NCBI GenBank assembly: GCA_037957365.1
Contig: JARHVA010005487.1
Span: forward strand, 753,501 to 817,500
Length of the DNA stretch: 64,000 nt
Direction: 5' to 3'
DNA from: Torreya grandis
Lineage: Eukaryota > Streptophyta > Pinopsida > Cupressales > Taxaceae
The position numbers and the translations under genes were made by a program. Numbering within the stretch: the stretch's first letter is position 1; every line of letters starts with the position of its first letter. The notes under the pieces were generated by a model. That model was not told the origin of the DNA and did not search any database. It saw only the letters and a list, made by a program, of their open reading frames with translations. Shown in pieces: positions 1 through 10,379 of the stretch.

Positions 1-132
1 GATACTTGTATATTTCTAAAAACAATCCTCATGGTTGAGACCTATGATTTTCCTAGTCAAGATTAAAATGAGCCTGAAGATAATGTTGATGAAGTGCATA
101 CTTTCCAATAATACCAAAGGAACAACTATGCT

Positions 133-690
133 TTGAGAAATAAAGGTCAAAACCCAGCTTTGACAACTTTTAACCCACCTAATATAATAGATACACCTCC
201 TGATGGTAGGACTAAAAATAATCCTCCACCCTCTAAAGGTAAGGAAAGTTATCCAACACTAGAAGCTCCCTGCACAACATTGAAAGGTGGATATAACATA
301 GTGAAAGATATGAAGAAGATCAATGCAAACATAACATTACATGAACTCACTCAAATCACTGAACAATGTGATTTGTTATTGTAATCATTTAATGAAAATC
401 CTAGCTCTAGCAAAGCTAAACCATCTCTTGCAAATATGGTAATGTATAAGAGTAAGCATGAAATTCCACCATTTCTTTTGACTATAAGGATTTTTTATAA
501 TAATTTTCATAATTTCTTGCTAGACTCTGGTGCTTCAACTAACATTATGCCTTCAATAATTTATGAAAATTTGGGATTAAACCCAGTCAAATTAGAGAAG
601 GTAGTGGTGCAATTAGACAAATCAAGAGTGAAAGTGGTGGGTGAATTTTTAGATATTCACATGCAACTCCTTCATGAATCTCGAATCTAG
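133..690 (+). pseudogene. gag C-terminus and retropepsin-like protease, element A
   Basis: Two open stretches (133-384 and 436-690) lie in the same frame, with stop codons between them. The second contains LLDSGASTNIMP, the active-site motif of an aspartic protease of LTR retrotransposons (catalytic Asp in DSGA), followed by a conserved QLD-x-S-x-VKVVGE stretch. The first is Pro/Asn-rich and resembles the linker between gag and protease. The protease would cut the polyprotein. The active site is intact here although the reading frame is not: stops occur at 382 and 688. Family assignment to Ty3/gypsy comes from the domains that follow. Confidence 0.75.
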
Positions 691-989
691 CAGTTCATTG
701 ACATTAAAGTCATTGGCATACTTGAGGATTGTAGATTTTTATTAAGTCATGATTTCACTAAATCCCTAAATGGATATATGTCCATTGACTATTCCCACAT
801 GTGGCTACCTTGGAGTGGTATTCCAAATCAAATTAGGATTGACTGGGAACTAAAAATGAATTTAATGATCACTAAATATAATGCCAAGAATGAAAAGGTA
901 AATTACCAATCCTCTAACTTAGGTGTTTACACATTGGAAACCACTAATGTTGTTGTAGATGACAAGGTGAAATAAGAAAGCAAAGGTTT
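691..989 (+). pseudogene. protease-to-RNase H linker, element A
   Basis: The reading frame resumes after 690 and includes YSHMWLPWSGIPNQIRI (about 791-841), a conserved-looking linker segment downstream of the protease in this lineage. It stays open to the stop at 973. No enzymatic motif is seen. It is listed because it keeps coding character between protease and RNase H and shows that the two belong to one polyprotein. Confidence 0.5.
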
Positions 990-1463
990 CTAGACATGGC
1001 ACTTTGATGGCACATGAGCTAAGCAAGGTTTTGGTTTTGGAATTGTTCTGACAAATCCAATGGAAAATAGTATATAGCTTCTTATAGATTATATTTTGCT
1101 TGTACTAATAATTTAGTAGAATATAAAGCCCTTATTTAAGGACTTCAACTTGCATTCAAACATAAGGTAAAATAAATGTTAGTCTATCATGATTTAGAAT
1201 TAGTTATTAATCAAGTCAAGAGTAAATATCAGTGTAATCTTTCCTATTTAAGAAAATATAAATTTAGAGCTTGGGATTTGACTGAGTATTTTGATTCATT
1301 TAATACTATTTCCCTACCCAAAGAGATGAACCAATTGGTGGATGAAGCAAACTTGGTGCCTCTAGAGCCTTTGAACTTGCATGGGTTTACTATGGAAATA
1401 ATATCATGCCCTTCTATGCCAGACAATATCAATCACTTCCAAATTTTTGATGATGATAATTAG
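990..1463 (+). pseudogene. extra (archaeal-type-like) RNase H domain upstream of RT, element A
   Basis: In one frame, 1003-1062 gives WHFDGT followed by GFGFGIVLTNP, the first beta-hairpin and first Asp of an RNase H fold. After a frameshift near 1090 the next frame gives ACTNNLVEYKALI then a stop and GLQLAF (the Glu-bearing helix), and HDLELVINQVK (third acidic site) opening the 1176-1463 frame. The C-terminal part has LPKEMNQLVDEANLVP and then SCPSMPDNINHFQIFDDD. This is the second RNase H carried by Tat-like Ty3/gypsy elements. Its position before RT is colinear with the surrounding domains, so it is not an obvious rearrangement of this copy alone. Disabled by stops near 1006, 1015, 1072 and 1137 and by the frameshift. 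Confidence 0.75.
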
Positions 1464-1829
1464 ATAATTAACTTAATGTGTAATTTTGGCATATTCGAAT
1501 CCCACATTATTGATGAATAGGATGAAATTTTTATAAAAAATTCAAAGGAAAATAAATATGGAGTAATACAACTCAAGGAGAACTAAATCCCCAAGGGCAT
1601 GATCTCCTTAGAAAGGATGTTTGACCTAGATAAAAAATAACTGAAGCTAAACAACCCAAGGTGAACGGGAAAGATTATAAGTAAGTCAACTTGGGAAATC
1701 TTGGGAATGAGTAAAGTATTAGCATTGGTTTAGTTTTCACTGATGAAGAGATGAATGAAACCACTACCATTTTAACCAAGTTCAAATATGTCATTGCTTG
1801 GTCATATGATGATCTTAAGATATTTGATA

Positions 1830-2720
1830 TTATTGTGATTACTCACACTATCCCCTTGAAAGAGGATTGCAGACTCTTCAAAAAAAGATAGAGGCCAGTG
1901 AATCCATTGTTAGAACTACTAATTTATAAGGAAGTGAATAAATTATTAGATGCAAAGATAATATTTCCCATATGACACTTGACATGGGTGGTAAATCTTG
2001 TGCTAGTCCAAAATAAGAATGGAAAAATTAAACTTTGTGTCAATTTCATAACCTTGACCAAGTCCTTAGAAAAGGACAATTACCCCTTGCCATCCTTGGA
2101 TGAGATCATTCAGTTGATGAGTGGGTCTAGAATGATGCCATTCCTTGATGATTTTTTAGGCTATAACCAAGTCCTATTGAATAAGAATGACATAATAAAA
2201 TCTACCTTCACCACCAAGTAGGGAACATTTGCATATAAATGAATGCCATTCAAATTGATCAATGCAAGAGAAACTTTTTGATGAGAAATGGATGATGCAT
2301 TCTAAGGATTAATAGGTAATTTCATCATTATTTACATGGATGATCTAACATTTTTTTATAAAAATAGAGGTGATCACATGATGCATTTGGAACAAGTGTT
2401 GGAGAAGTGGAGGAAGTATGGCATTTATTTAAACCCCAAGAAAATTATCTTGTGTGTAATTGAAGGCACACTTCTAGGACATGTAATCACCCAAGAAGGT
2501 ATGAATATTGATCCTGATAGTATAAACATACTTTCAAAGGTATAAATCCCTAAAAGCAAAAAAGATTTGAAATCTTTCTTTAGAAAGATTAATTTTGTAA
2601 GAAACTTTATCTCTAGTTTTGTAGAGATCGTAAGACCACTCAACACAATGATGAAAAAAGATGAAAGTTAGAATGGACTAGTGAAACAAAGAAGGCATTT
2701 CAAGACATTAAGAATTCTAT
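1830..2720 (+). pseudogene. reverse transcriptase, element A
   Basis: Reads THTIPLKEDCR (about 1848) leading into the RT palm. The 1979-2221 stretch has WVVNLVLVQNKNGKIKLCVNF and the FLDD palm motif, and 2336-2545 begins with the catalytic box: YMDD is intact at 2333-2344. KIILCVIEGTLLGHVI is the usual segment after the palm, and KSFFRKINFVRNFI the start of the connection region. The enzyme would copy element RNA to cDNA. Stops at 2219, 2240, 2303 and 2543 and small frameshifts inactivate it. It is the least damaged RT active site among the gypsy remnants of the window. Confidence 0.85.
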
Positions 2721-3120
2721 TGTTCAATTTTGTATTCTGATAAGTCCTAATTTTAGAAAATACTTTTATCTATAATCTTTTACTTCTAATCACACTATTA
2801 CCATTATCCTAATGCAAAAAGAGGATGGCAAAGAGTACCCTATAGCATTCATGAGTACCAAATTAAATAACATTAAACTTAACTATACTATTCTAGATAA
2901 GCAAGACTACACTCTAGTGAAGTTTGTTAATAAGTTTAGATACTACATCTTAAGGAATAAGATGTATGCCATAGTATTTGATCTGGATGTCAAGTTGATG
3001 TTGGGATAAAATAAACTTGGAGAATGAAGAGGGAAGTGGATGACCAAACTCCAAGAATATGATATAGAAATAAAATCTACTAATTTAGTTATAGGTCAGG
3101 TTCTAATCTAGCTTATTGAA
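2721..3120 (+). pseudogene. RNase H domain next to RT, element A
   Basis: The open stretch 2812-3009 reads MQKEDGKEYPIAFMSTKLN, then NYTILDKQDYTLVKFVNKFRYYI, the standard Ty3/gypsy RNase H core after RT. The expected TDH box is replaced by FDLDVKLMLG. After the stop at 3007 the frame continues with WMTKLQEYDIEIKST, the usual end of this domain. It would degrade the RNA strand of the RNA/DNA hybrid. The first acidic residue lies just upstream where the sequence is degraded. Confidence 0.75.
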
Positions 3121-3199
3121 AATATTGATCCTCACATTGATGTTTTGTAGGTTAAAGTAGGTCAAGTGTCCAATGGTGATTGGTAAAAGGACATTGTTT

Positions 3200-4440
3200 A
3201 CTATTTGCTACATGGAGTCTGTCCCCTACACCTTAAAAGGGATTAGAAAAGGGCCCTCGAGTTGAGATCATCTCATTTTATGGTTAAAATGGGAGTCCTA
3301 TATAGGAAAAATTATTAGGGTATTTATCTAAGATGTGTTTCTAGCCACAAAAATCATGAACTATTTCCATGATAAACTGGCAAGTGGTCACCCTTTAGGG
3401 CATACCATAGCACATAATATATTAGTATTAGTCTACTATTGGCCAACCATATTCAAATACACCCATTCTCATATGTGAATGTGTCACCAATGTCAAGTGT
3501 TTGATCAATGAGAGACAAAGGTAGTCATGCCTTTACAATTAGTGATTGAAATGAAGCCATTTGCACAATGGGGCCTCAACTTTATAGGAGTGATCAATCC
3601 TAACTCCTTAAAACACATACATGTGTGCTCACTATCATGGATTATTGCACTAGGTGTACTAAATTAATGGCCACTAAGAATAGTAGATCAATTGACGTCA
3701 TCAAATTTCTAGAATAAAACATCATCACTTAGTTTAGGATGCCTTTATTTTTGGTATGTGATAATGGCCCAACCTTTATTTCAGTCAAATTCATTGATTG
3801 GGAATATGAAAATAAAATTTTCATGAAGTTTTCCTTAAAATATTATCCTCAAGGTAATGGAGTTGTAAAATCTACTAACAAAAACTTGATGAGTGTCATC
3901 AAGAAATCTGTAGAGAAGAAACCCAAAGAATGGCAATCCCTACTAAATTATTCCTTATGGGTAGACAGAATGAGATACAAATAGGCACTCAAAGCATCCT
4001 CATTCCTATTAGTGTATGGGTAGTAACCTACTTTTACTATCACACCAAATTTACCTATCCATGAGTTTATGGCCAAATATATGGAAGATGATGAAAGAAT
4101 ACAATCCTAAATACTAAACATCATCCAAATGGAAGATGCTAGAGATGAAGCATTGACAAATTTTAGCAAACATTAGGTTGTTATAAAGAGATGGTTTGAT
4201 AAATAAGCTAAAGTTAATGTGTTCTACATATTATACTTAGTCCTACTATGGGACAAGGCCCATAAGAATAAGGGATAACATGACAAGTTCACTCCTCTCT
4301 AGATTAGACCATAACAAGTGGTAGTAATATTGGGAAAAAATGCATTCAGGCTCAAATACCTACAAAGTAATGACTTAACCTTGCTAATTAATGGGTATTA
4401 CATGAAATATTATTTCTCTACTACTTTTTCATAAATTCTA
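3200..4440 (+). pseudogene. integrase, element A (catalytic Glu codon now Lys)
   Basis: The HHCC zinc-binding module is seen as FHDKLASGHPLGHT and MCHQCQVF (about 3367-3503). The core follows with QWGLNFIGVINPNS (about 3567-3600), then a frameshift. The open stretch 3739-3984 holds the second catalytic Asp in VCDNGPTF and the third motif as YYPQGNGVVKSTNK, where the expected Glu codon (GAA) reads AAA at 3868-3870. Downstream, DKAHKNKG and FRLKYLQSNDL (to about 4375) resemble the C-terminal DNA-binding part. The enzyme would insert the cDNA. Several stops plus loss of the acidic residue make it dead. Confidence 0.85.
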
Positions 4441-4623
4441 GAAGGATAAGCTTGTTTAGAGTTAGAGTAAGTAGGAGTAGAATAGTTTCCATTCTTCCTT
4501 TGCTTTATTGTTGTGTTCTTTCTCACTTTTTTCTTGTTACTCATTTTATATTGTGTGTTTTAGTTTATTAATAAGTCCTTTAGACAAGAATTCATCAGCT
4601 CAATATGTGTTGGTATTTTCCTA

Positions 4624-4641
4624 AAAATGGGAAGAAGGGAT
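4624..4641 (+). promoter_or_regulatory. polypurine tract of element A
   Basis: The run AAATGGGAAGAAGGGA lies directly upstream of TTGTTGG. This is the expected arrangement of plus-strand priming site then LTR 5' end (TGTTGG at 4642). It follows the integrase remnant by about 200 bases. Confidence 0.6.
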
Positions 4642-7600
4642 TGTTGGTTTTAAACATTAGTTATCCAAAGTTTGGAAACCTCTAGTAGTGTTTCAATTTT
4701 AAAAAGTTGGGTGGGGTTAATTACAAAGTTTTTTCATGAAAATACTAAGTCATTTTAAGACTATGATATAGTTTAGATGAATGAAAATTTACTTGAATGA
4801 GAGTTTGAATCCATGTGGACCATCATATTGTCACTTAAATTCAACAAGTAAATTACCAAGGTAGAACTTGATATCAAAAAGTGAATTACATCCAAATTTT
4901 GTCTTGACAAAACCTTACACATGGCTAATTCTAGTTCCCAACCATTCTAATTTATGAATGTAGGTATTAAAAAAATGATACACCATGAATTTAAATCATA
5001 AACTACTTTCAAATTCCATGAATGGTGATTTAGGCAAACTCTACTTGGGCTATCGATGTCTGGATAGTGATAGATCAAGGCCTAGAGTGGAGCCAAAGGT
5101 ATCTATATTGAGGCTATGGACACCTAGCTAGAAGCAGAGTAATGCCCAATCCATCCTTAACTAAGCAAAGTATAACTATATAAAATCTAAATAATGCTTA
5201 ACTCATTTCATGTTTGATGTCTTGAAACTTGAAAGTTATCATTTTTGAACCCAGTGGTAATGATTAAAGAACCTCAAAGCACACACATATTATGATTGCC
5301 TATAAGGTTTAAACATTATTTCAAGCCTATGGGATTTGAATATTTATGAAAAAAAATTGATATTGACTAAAGATCATAATGAGATAGCTAATTTTTTTAT
5401 TCATCTTTGAATAGAATATCTAGATTCTAACATTTTGTAATGTTTCCCCATAGAGGTCACCATTTATTGATGATTAACATTCCCCTATTCTCAAAATGAG
5501 GACCCTACTTTCTTCAATTATCAAAAGTTCCCAAGATGTTAAACATATTAACTCATGTGATGGCATGGATAATTGATTAAATTTATCAATACTTATGTTT
5601 CTATAATTTTTGGTTAATCATTCATTTTTTAATAAGGATTGATAACTAGAAATATTCAAATTATTGTAAGTCTTCTTCAAGTTTTATTCAGTAATTAATT
5701 ATTAACCATGGATGGTTCAATGATATGTAGATAGGCTTTTTCTAAAGAAGCATGACCTAGATTTTTAAATATACATGAACATAATAAGCTTCATTGGGTT
5801 TTATTAAATTAACATTATGTTATGTTTAAAGCATTTACTTGTAAATTTTTGCTTTAAACTTGTTTAAATTTGCCTAGGATAGGCAATGATGTCTTTAAGA
5901 AGCTAACTTAATTTCTTGCTTAACTTCATAGGATGTCAAATTAAAGTTGCAATTTATGATGCTTCATGGGATGTCAAAGTTTGGAATATAACTTAAAAGG
6001 ATAGATGTCACCTTATCAAGCATTACAACACCTTAAGGATTCATTGTATCTTTCATGAGACACCTAGAGTAAATCCATAAAGTCTATGAGTTACATGAAA
6101 TCATCCAGAGGGATCATGAGAAGTTAGTTATTGGGATTAAAATATTGAGACTACATGTCAAGATATTATCCCCCAAAAGTGATCTCATCTAATTTAATCC
6201 ACCATGTATCCCCACATATCCCACCATAGTATAGAAGCCCATGAGATGCCACTGTATATCTCAATGACAACTAGCTAGACCCAAGCAACCTTCTAAGGTG
6301 ATGTGTATCCCCCTTAGTCTCATCCAATGTCACCATGTGTTTATGCTATGTTACTATTGACCAATTTTTGTCCCTATAGGTCAAAATTGGGCATCCCTAT
6401 ATGAAAATTTGGCCTTTATATCTTTTAGGGGTAAATATCATGTCATAGAGTGATCTCAGGTTTATTAAACATAATATGATTGTTATTATCTTTGATTAGT
6501 TTATTTTATAGGTACTTTTACTTTACTTTGAGTCATTATAATAGGTCTAAGTAGAGTTTTAAAGAACATTTTCAAAGTGTCAAATCTTACATGCATGGAA
6601 ATTGAAGAGGAAGCTAATCATGTGGGTTTGTTCATCCTGGTTTAAAGTTCTTATGTACTAAGTCTAAGGACCTTCACTAAAGCACAAACAAAGTCATTCA
6701 TGTTCAAAAACTTGCTTCAAAAAACATTTATGGACTCAGTCATTCAAGCTCAACCATCCACTTCGAGCTTTCTTATTAGGTAAAATTCCTTCAGAGGAGG
6801 TGTTCCACACAAAACTCGTAGAAAAAGTGAAAGTGTTCTTTATTTCAGAGGTTTTGTTTTTGGGTTTTTTATTCAAGTGTCCGGAATTATCCTAGACATT
6901 TTGTCCAAAACAATTTCCCTCAAAGATATCTTTTCAAGCCGAAGGGGTCATTTGCAACTTTTCCTAAGGGCACTTCAAAAATTTTGAAGGGCACCTCCAT
7001 CTTTCCAAAAAGGTCATTTTTAAATTTTTTGAAGGGATCACTTCAAATTTTTAGAAGGGATGTTTTTAGAAAGCCGAAAGGTACTTTACAAAAAATCTAA
7101 AGGGTATTTTTGCAAGAAGGTGAACCAAATAGAAGTTCCAAAAGGTGCATCCCAATATTTCTAAAGGGTATTTCTCAAGTAGGGTGCCCTATTTAAAAGT
7201 ATAAAGGAATTAATGTAGAAAAAGGGGCCAAAGGATTTATTTCATGAAAAATCTCGAAGGAATTTATTTTGGAAAATTATCTACAAAAATTGTCAAAAGC
7301 AAAAAGCCTGAAGGAATTATTTCAAGAAAAGTGGATGAGACAAATCTTCTTGAAGGACACCTTTAAAGCCAAGTGCCCCAAATAGTTCTCTAAAGGATAT
7401 CTTGCAAGAAAAAATGTCCCATTAATTTATTTAGAGGGCACGTTCCATAGTTAAGGAACCCTTGGCAAAAGTCTAAAATTTTGAAAGAAACTTAAGTCTG
7501 AGGGAATGTTCTGAATGAATAAGGAAGGTGATGGCCTTGTAAACATCAATTTCAAACTATAGAAAATAGCCATTGGAGTCAAAAATATTTGGTAAGAACC

Positions 7601-7769
7601 TAAGAGTAAATATAAAGGTAATAAATGGCAAGACCCCGAGCATCTGGTGTAGACAAAACAAGTGAAAAATAGACAGGTTTGATGGTTCAAGTTGTTGCTA
7701 GTAGCTGACCCAAATCAAAGAGCTTCCATGAAATCAACAAACACAGGTGTCAGAGGATAACTAGTAGTT
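4642..7769 (+). repeat. probable 3' LTR of element A, first part (non-coding)
   Basis: Begins TGTTGG after the polypurine tract and holds no convincing coding sequence for 3.1 kb. I could not match it to a second LTR because the 5' end of the element is outside the window, so the extent is inferred. Sequence seems to continue after the nested copia element (12199 onward), where a TATA-like box and AATAAA signal lie. It includes a quasi-periodic AAGGG region described separately. Confidence 0.45.
6940..7450. repeat. quasi-periodic purine-cluster region (AAGGG every ~25-45 bases)
   Basis: Short clusters such as CCGAAGGGGT, CTAAGGGCAC, TTGAAGGGCA, TTGAAGGGAT, AGAAGGGATG and CTAAAGGGTA recur about every 25 to 45 bases, separated by T-rich or A-rich spacers (often ATTTTT or TTTCAA). 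The register is too loose to define one unit. It looks like a strongly diverged tandem repeat inside the LTR. Confidence 0.45.
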
Positions 7770-7774
7770 ATAAG
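7770..7774. repeat. target site duplication ATAAG (left)
   Basis: ATAAG immediately before the 5' LTR, repeated exactly at 12194-12198 after the 3' LTR. Confidence 0.95.
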
Positions 7775-7873
7775 TGTTAGGATTGTGGAGCTAAAAGCTT
7801 CACTGATGCAAACAGGAGAGGAGGTTGCTGAAGGTTGCTGAGTTGTAGAAGAAGTTGGGGTCGGTCTGATCAG

Positions 7874-7966
7874 CCGACGTCGGTGGGAGAGCATAGAGAA
7901 GCAACCGACGTCGGTCATATATCGGCCGACGTCGGTCACCTCCAAGCAGACAGGGACCGACGTCGG
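7874..7966. promoter_or_regulatory. four CCGACGTCGG palindromes in the 5' LTR
   Basis: Perfect 10-bp palindromes begin at 7874, 7905, 7926 and 7957 (spacing 31, 21 and 31 bases), the last inside the 14-bp palindrome GACCGACGTCGGTC. The core GACGTC resembles the bZIP C-box type of plant site. They lie upstream of the TATA-like box, so within likely U3. A binding role is inferred, not shown. Confidence 0.7.
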
Positions 7967-8587
7967 TCGCCTGTGTGGTTTGACTGCGAGCTAATTACGG
8001 GTAGTTAGCTAACGAACCAAGTGTTTGCATGATGAGTGCTAATTTTAGACTCATAGCTGCGGATCTAATTATGGTAATTAGATGTCTAATCATTGTTTGG
8101 ATGAGATCTATATAATAGACTCATGGTTGTATTGGAAAAGTGTGCTAGGGAGTAAGAGAGCATAATTATAAGCTCCTTCTGTGTGTGAGGTAGAGCAATG
8201 GTGCGTTCCTCCTAGTGCCTCAGTACCAGGTGTGTTGGTGCTGGATTGGAGAGCCAGCTGGGTTCTTCAAGAGTGTAGGATCTTGGTCACAGTTGCATGG
8301 CCTATATAGGAGATCTACATGGTAAGTAAGATCGTTGATCTGTAGGTGTATGTGTGTGCAAGGTCGAGGTTCACAGGTGAGCAGAACTGTTGTTTGATTT
8401 GCAAGTATGCAAGGTCATATAGACAGCAACACAACAGGGAGCAGTATCAGGCATGATCTACTTGGAGTACAGGTGTGTACTCGGATAGAGCAAGAGGAAG
8501 GCAAGGGAGTTCCTTCCATAAGTATGGTCTGTTGAATTACAGGTTGTTGCAGGTTCATGGGAGATCTACTTGAAGTACCTTGAGTAC

Positions 8588-8647
8588 TTGTGGAGCACGT
8601 GGAGTGCTTGTGGAGTGCGTGGAGCACTTGTGGTGTGCATGGAGCAC
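8588..8647. repeat. three 20-bp tandem units in the 5' LTR
   Basis: Units at 8588-8607, 8608-8627 and 8628-8647 start TTGTGGAG or TTGTGGTG and share GTGGAG or ATGGAG in the second half. The same array is at 11834-11893 in the 3' LTR. Confidence 0.75.
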
Positions 8648-8949
8648 GGGAGGTGAACACCAACTCTGTATTTGAGTTGGGTGTTGGGACCTGTGAGAGG
8701 GAGAGCTTTGGGGAGAAGAATTACTGTTCACTTGAGGCGTGGGAAACCTCTGTAAGGTGGTGGAGAAGAAGTGGTATCTTCTTTATTGTATTCTTTTCTG
8801 TATAAAGTGTTAATACAATTTGGTATTGTCTCTCATATGCTGTGTTATTCTGAATTTTAGTTACTTGGTGAATCTGGTTAATTTCCACATATTAAGTTGC
8901 TTGGTTTAGTAATCAAATTGTGTGCTTCCGGTTTATATCTCCCAACAAG

Positions 8950-8961
8950 TGGTATCAGAGC
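8950..8961 (+). promoter_or_regulatory. primer binding site for initiator Met tRNA
   Basis: TGGTATCAGAGC, the usual plant Ty1/copia primer site, lies two bases after the 5' LTR. Confidence 0.9.
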
Positions 8962-9019
8962 TAAGGTTGGAGGAAGCAGGTTTTGTGTTTGGTTACAGGG
9001 CACTCTCAGGGGTTTCTGA

Positions 9020-9847
9020 TTGAGTGGGAGTAGAGCAACAGCAGATCAAAGTAAGCTAAGAATGGAGGAGTTGAAAAGCACAGATGGTCACTCACGGTCC
9101 TATGGAAAGAAAGAGCAGGTAAAAGATTATTGTTGGTTGGTAGCAAATCAGCATGAAAAAACTAAAGATACAGATGTAGCAGGTGTTGTTGCACAGGATG
9201 TGTTTGCAGGTTTCTTGGATAAAGTTGAATCTTGGATAAAAGATTCGGTTGCCTCTTTCCATGCAGTTCTAGGTAGAGGAGCTGGTGAGCCTTGCCAAAG
9301 AATTGGCAAAGGGGAAGTGAAGCTGAAATTGCAGGCGGCCAACACACATGTGTTGATGAAGGTCATGCAGGTCCCAGGTTTGGAGATATGGCTAATTTCT
9401 TCAGAAAGATTGGGTGATGAGAGATGCACAAGAACTCTCACAGCGGATGCACTTGAATTAGCTGGTGGTAAGAAAATAGGTATCCTTTATCTACTTGTTT
9501 ATATTACTGATTCTTCTTTTGTTGCGGAGACGTGGTTTCGTAGGCTTGGTCACATGAGCAGGAAGGAGATGCATGTTCTTAAGCGGAAGACAGATATATT
9601 TGACAGGTTTAAGAACTGGAAAGCCTTGGTGTTTATGGAGGAGATGGCGGACAGAACCCAGTGGATGTGGCTGGATACTTCTGAGCAGGGCAGTTTGGAC
9701 ATGGGTTTTGATTCAAAGGAGCTCGCGGGTAAAAAGTCATCACTCACAGGCGAACACAGGTACCGATGTCGGTCAGGAAGAACTGGCATCGAACAGACAG
9801 ATGCCGATGTCGGTCATGTGCAGACCGAAGCCGGCGATGTCGGGTAG
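9020..9847 (+). pseudogene. zinc knuckle-protease-gag-pre-integrase fragment, copia copy 1 (275 codons open)
   Basis: One open frame that is a shortened piece of a copia polyprotein. Residues about 29-41 (YGKKEQVKDYCW) are a zinc knuckle with its first Cys replaced by Tyr. Residues about 71-83 (SWIKDSVASFHA) are the protease active site with the Gly of DSG replaced by Val. HVLMKVMQVPGLEIWLISSE and WFRRLGHMSRKEMHVLKRK are the gag-pre-integrase signature. FKNWKALV is the start of an integrase segment that then stops matching. The tail runs into the palindrome array and is translated as repeats. The related minus-strand copy (60156-60665) has the same Tyr and also lacks the Gly, so these losses predate this insertion. 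The frame may be open by chance of youth rather than selection. Confidence 0.8.
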
Positions 9848-10017
9848 GGAAAGACCGATGTCGGTCATGGGACCGACGTCGGCAGTATGTAAGACCGATG
9901 TCGGTTAGGAGGACCGACGTCGGTAGCAGGGACACCAGCGCAGGCAGGTTGGTAGTCAGGTACAGACGCATGGAACCGACGTCGGTCGGATGCAGACTGT
10001 GGAGTGACTGAGGTCGG
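9763..10017. repeat. internal array of ~10 CCGAYGTCGG palindromes
   Basis: Perfect or near-perfect sites begin at about 9763, 9804, 9825, 9834, 9855, 9873, 9895, 9914, 9976 and 10008. Perfect CCGACGTCGG is present at 9873, 9914 and 9976. Most others read CCGATGTCGG, one CpG transition away. The array replaces the integrase/RT portion expected here. It is CpG-rich in an otherwise CpG-poor window. Because it lacks stop codons in several frames it generates spurious open frames on both strands. Confidence 0.8.
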
Positions 10018-10379
10018 TCACTGTAACGGATTTTGGGTGGACAGCAAGCTGTCAAGGAGTCTCAAACACCCATACGGAGGACTGAAGGCATAAGTAGGCC
10101 CTCAAATTTGTTGTTCCTCTTCTTTATACATGTTGCTGATTGTAGAGCAGGAAGGATCCAGGAAATAGGTGTGAGCTTGGCATGGATGAGGATGTGATTC
10201 CTTGGAGGAGAACCAAACAGGTGTGTTTTGGTAGGGTTGCCAGCAGGTATGAAAGCACAGAGATGAATGGATACCTTAGTAGAAGAATAGAGAGAACGGA
10301 TACGTGAGACGGAAGATCAGGTATATGGTCTTGTGGAGCTGTAGGACAGTGGTACAGGTTTTGACAGGTGGAGGACGGA

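Larger units (their letters stand above)
1..4641 (+). mobile_element. Ty3/gypsy retrotransposon remnant A, left part outside window
   Basis: Decayed gag-pol polyprotein read left to right on the plus strand: end of gag, aspartic protease, an RNase H-like domain, reverse transcriptase, RNase H, integrase. Many in-frame stops and several frameshifts separate the pieces. The 5' LTR and most of gag lie before the window. The polyprotein is followed by a purine-rich tract and a TG dinucleotide at 4642 that I take as the start of the 3' LTR. Domain order is unusual: the extra RNase H lies before RT rather than between RNH and integrase. Confidence 0.85.
7775..8947 (+). repeat. 5' LTR, copia copy 1 (1173 bp)
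   Basis: Starts TGTTAGGATTGTGG and ends ATATCTCCCAACA. It contains four CCGACGTCGG palindromes near its start, a TATA-like box (TCTATATAATAG, 8107-8118), and three 20-bp tandem units at 8588-8647. The open frames inside it (for example 8590-8805) recur in the 3' LTR and are not genes. Confidence 0.95.

Noticed and set aside
8415..8805. Open frames on both strands inside the copia LTR (82 and 71 codons), repeated at 11661-12051
   Set aside because: They recur because the LTRs are identical, overlap the 20-bp tandem repeat and show no domain.
9763..10017. CRISPR-like array
   Set aside because: Plant nuclear context, repeats of 10-14 bp only, irregular intervals, no cas genes.
9744..10055. Overlapping open frames on both strands over the palindrome array
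   Set aside because: GC-rich palindromes lack stop codons in several frames; the peptides are repeat translations (PTSV/TDVG type).
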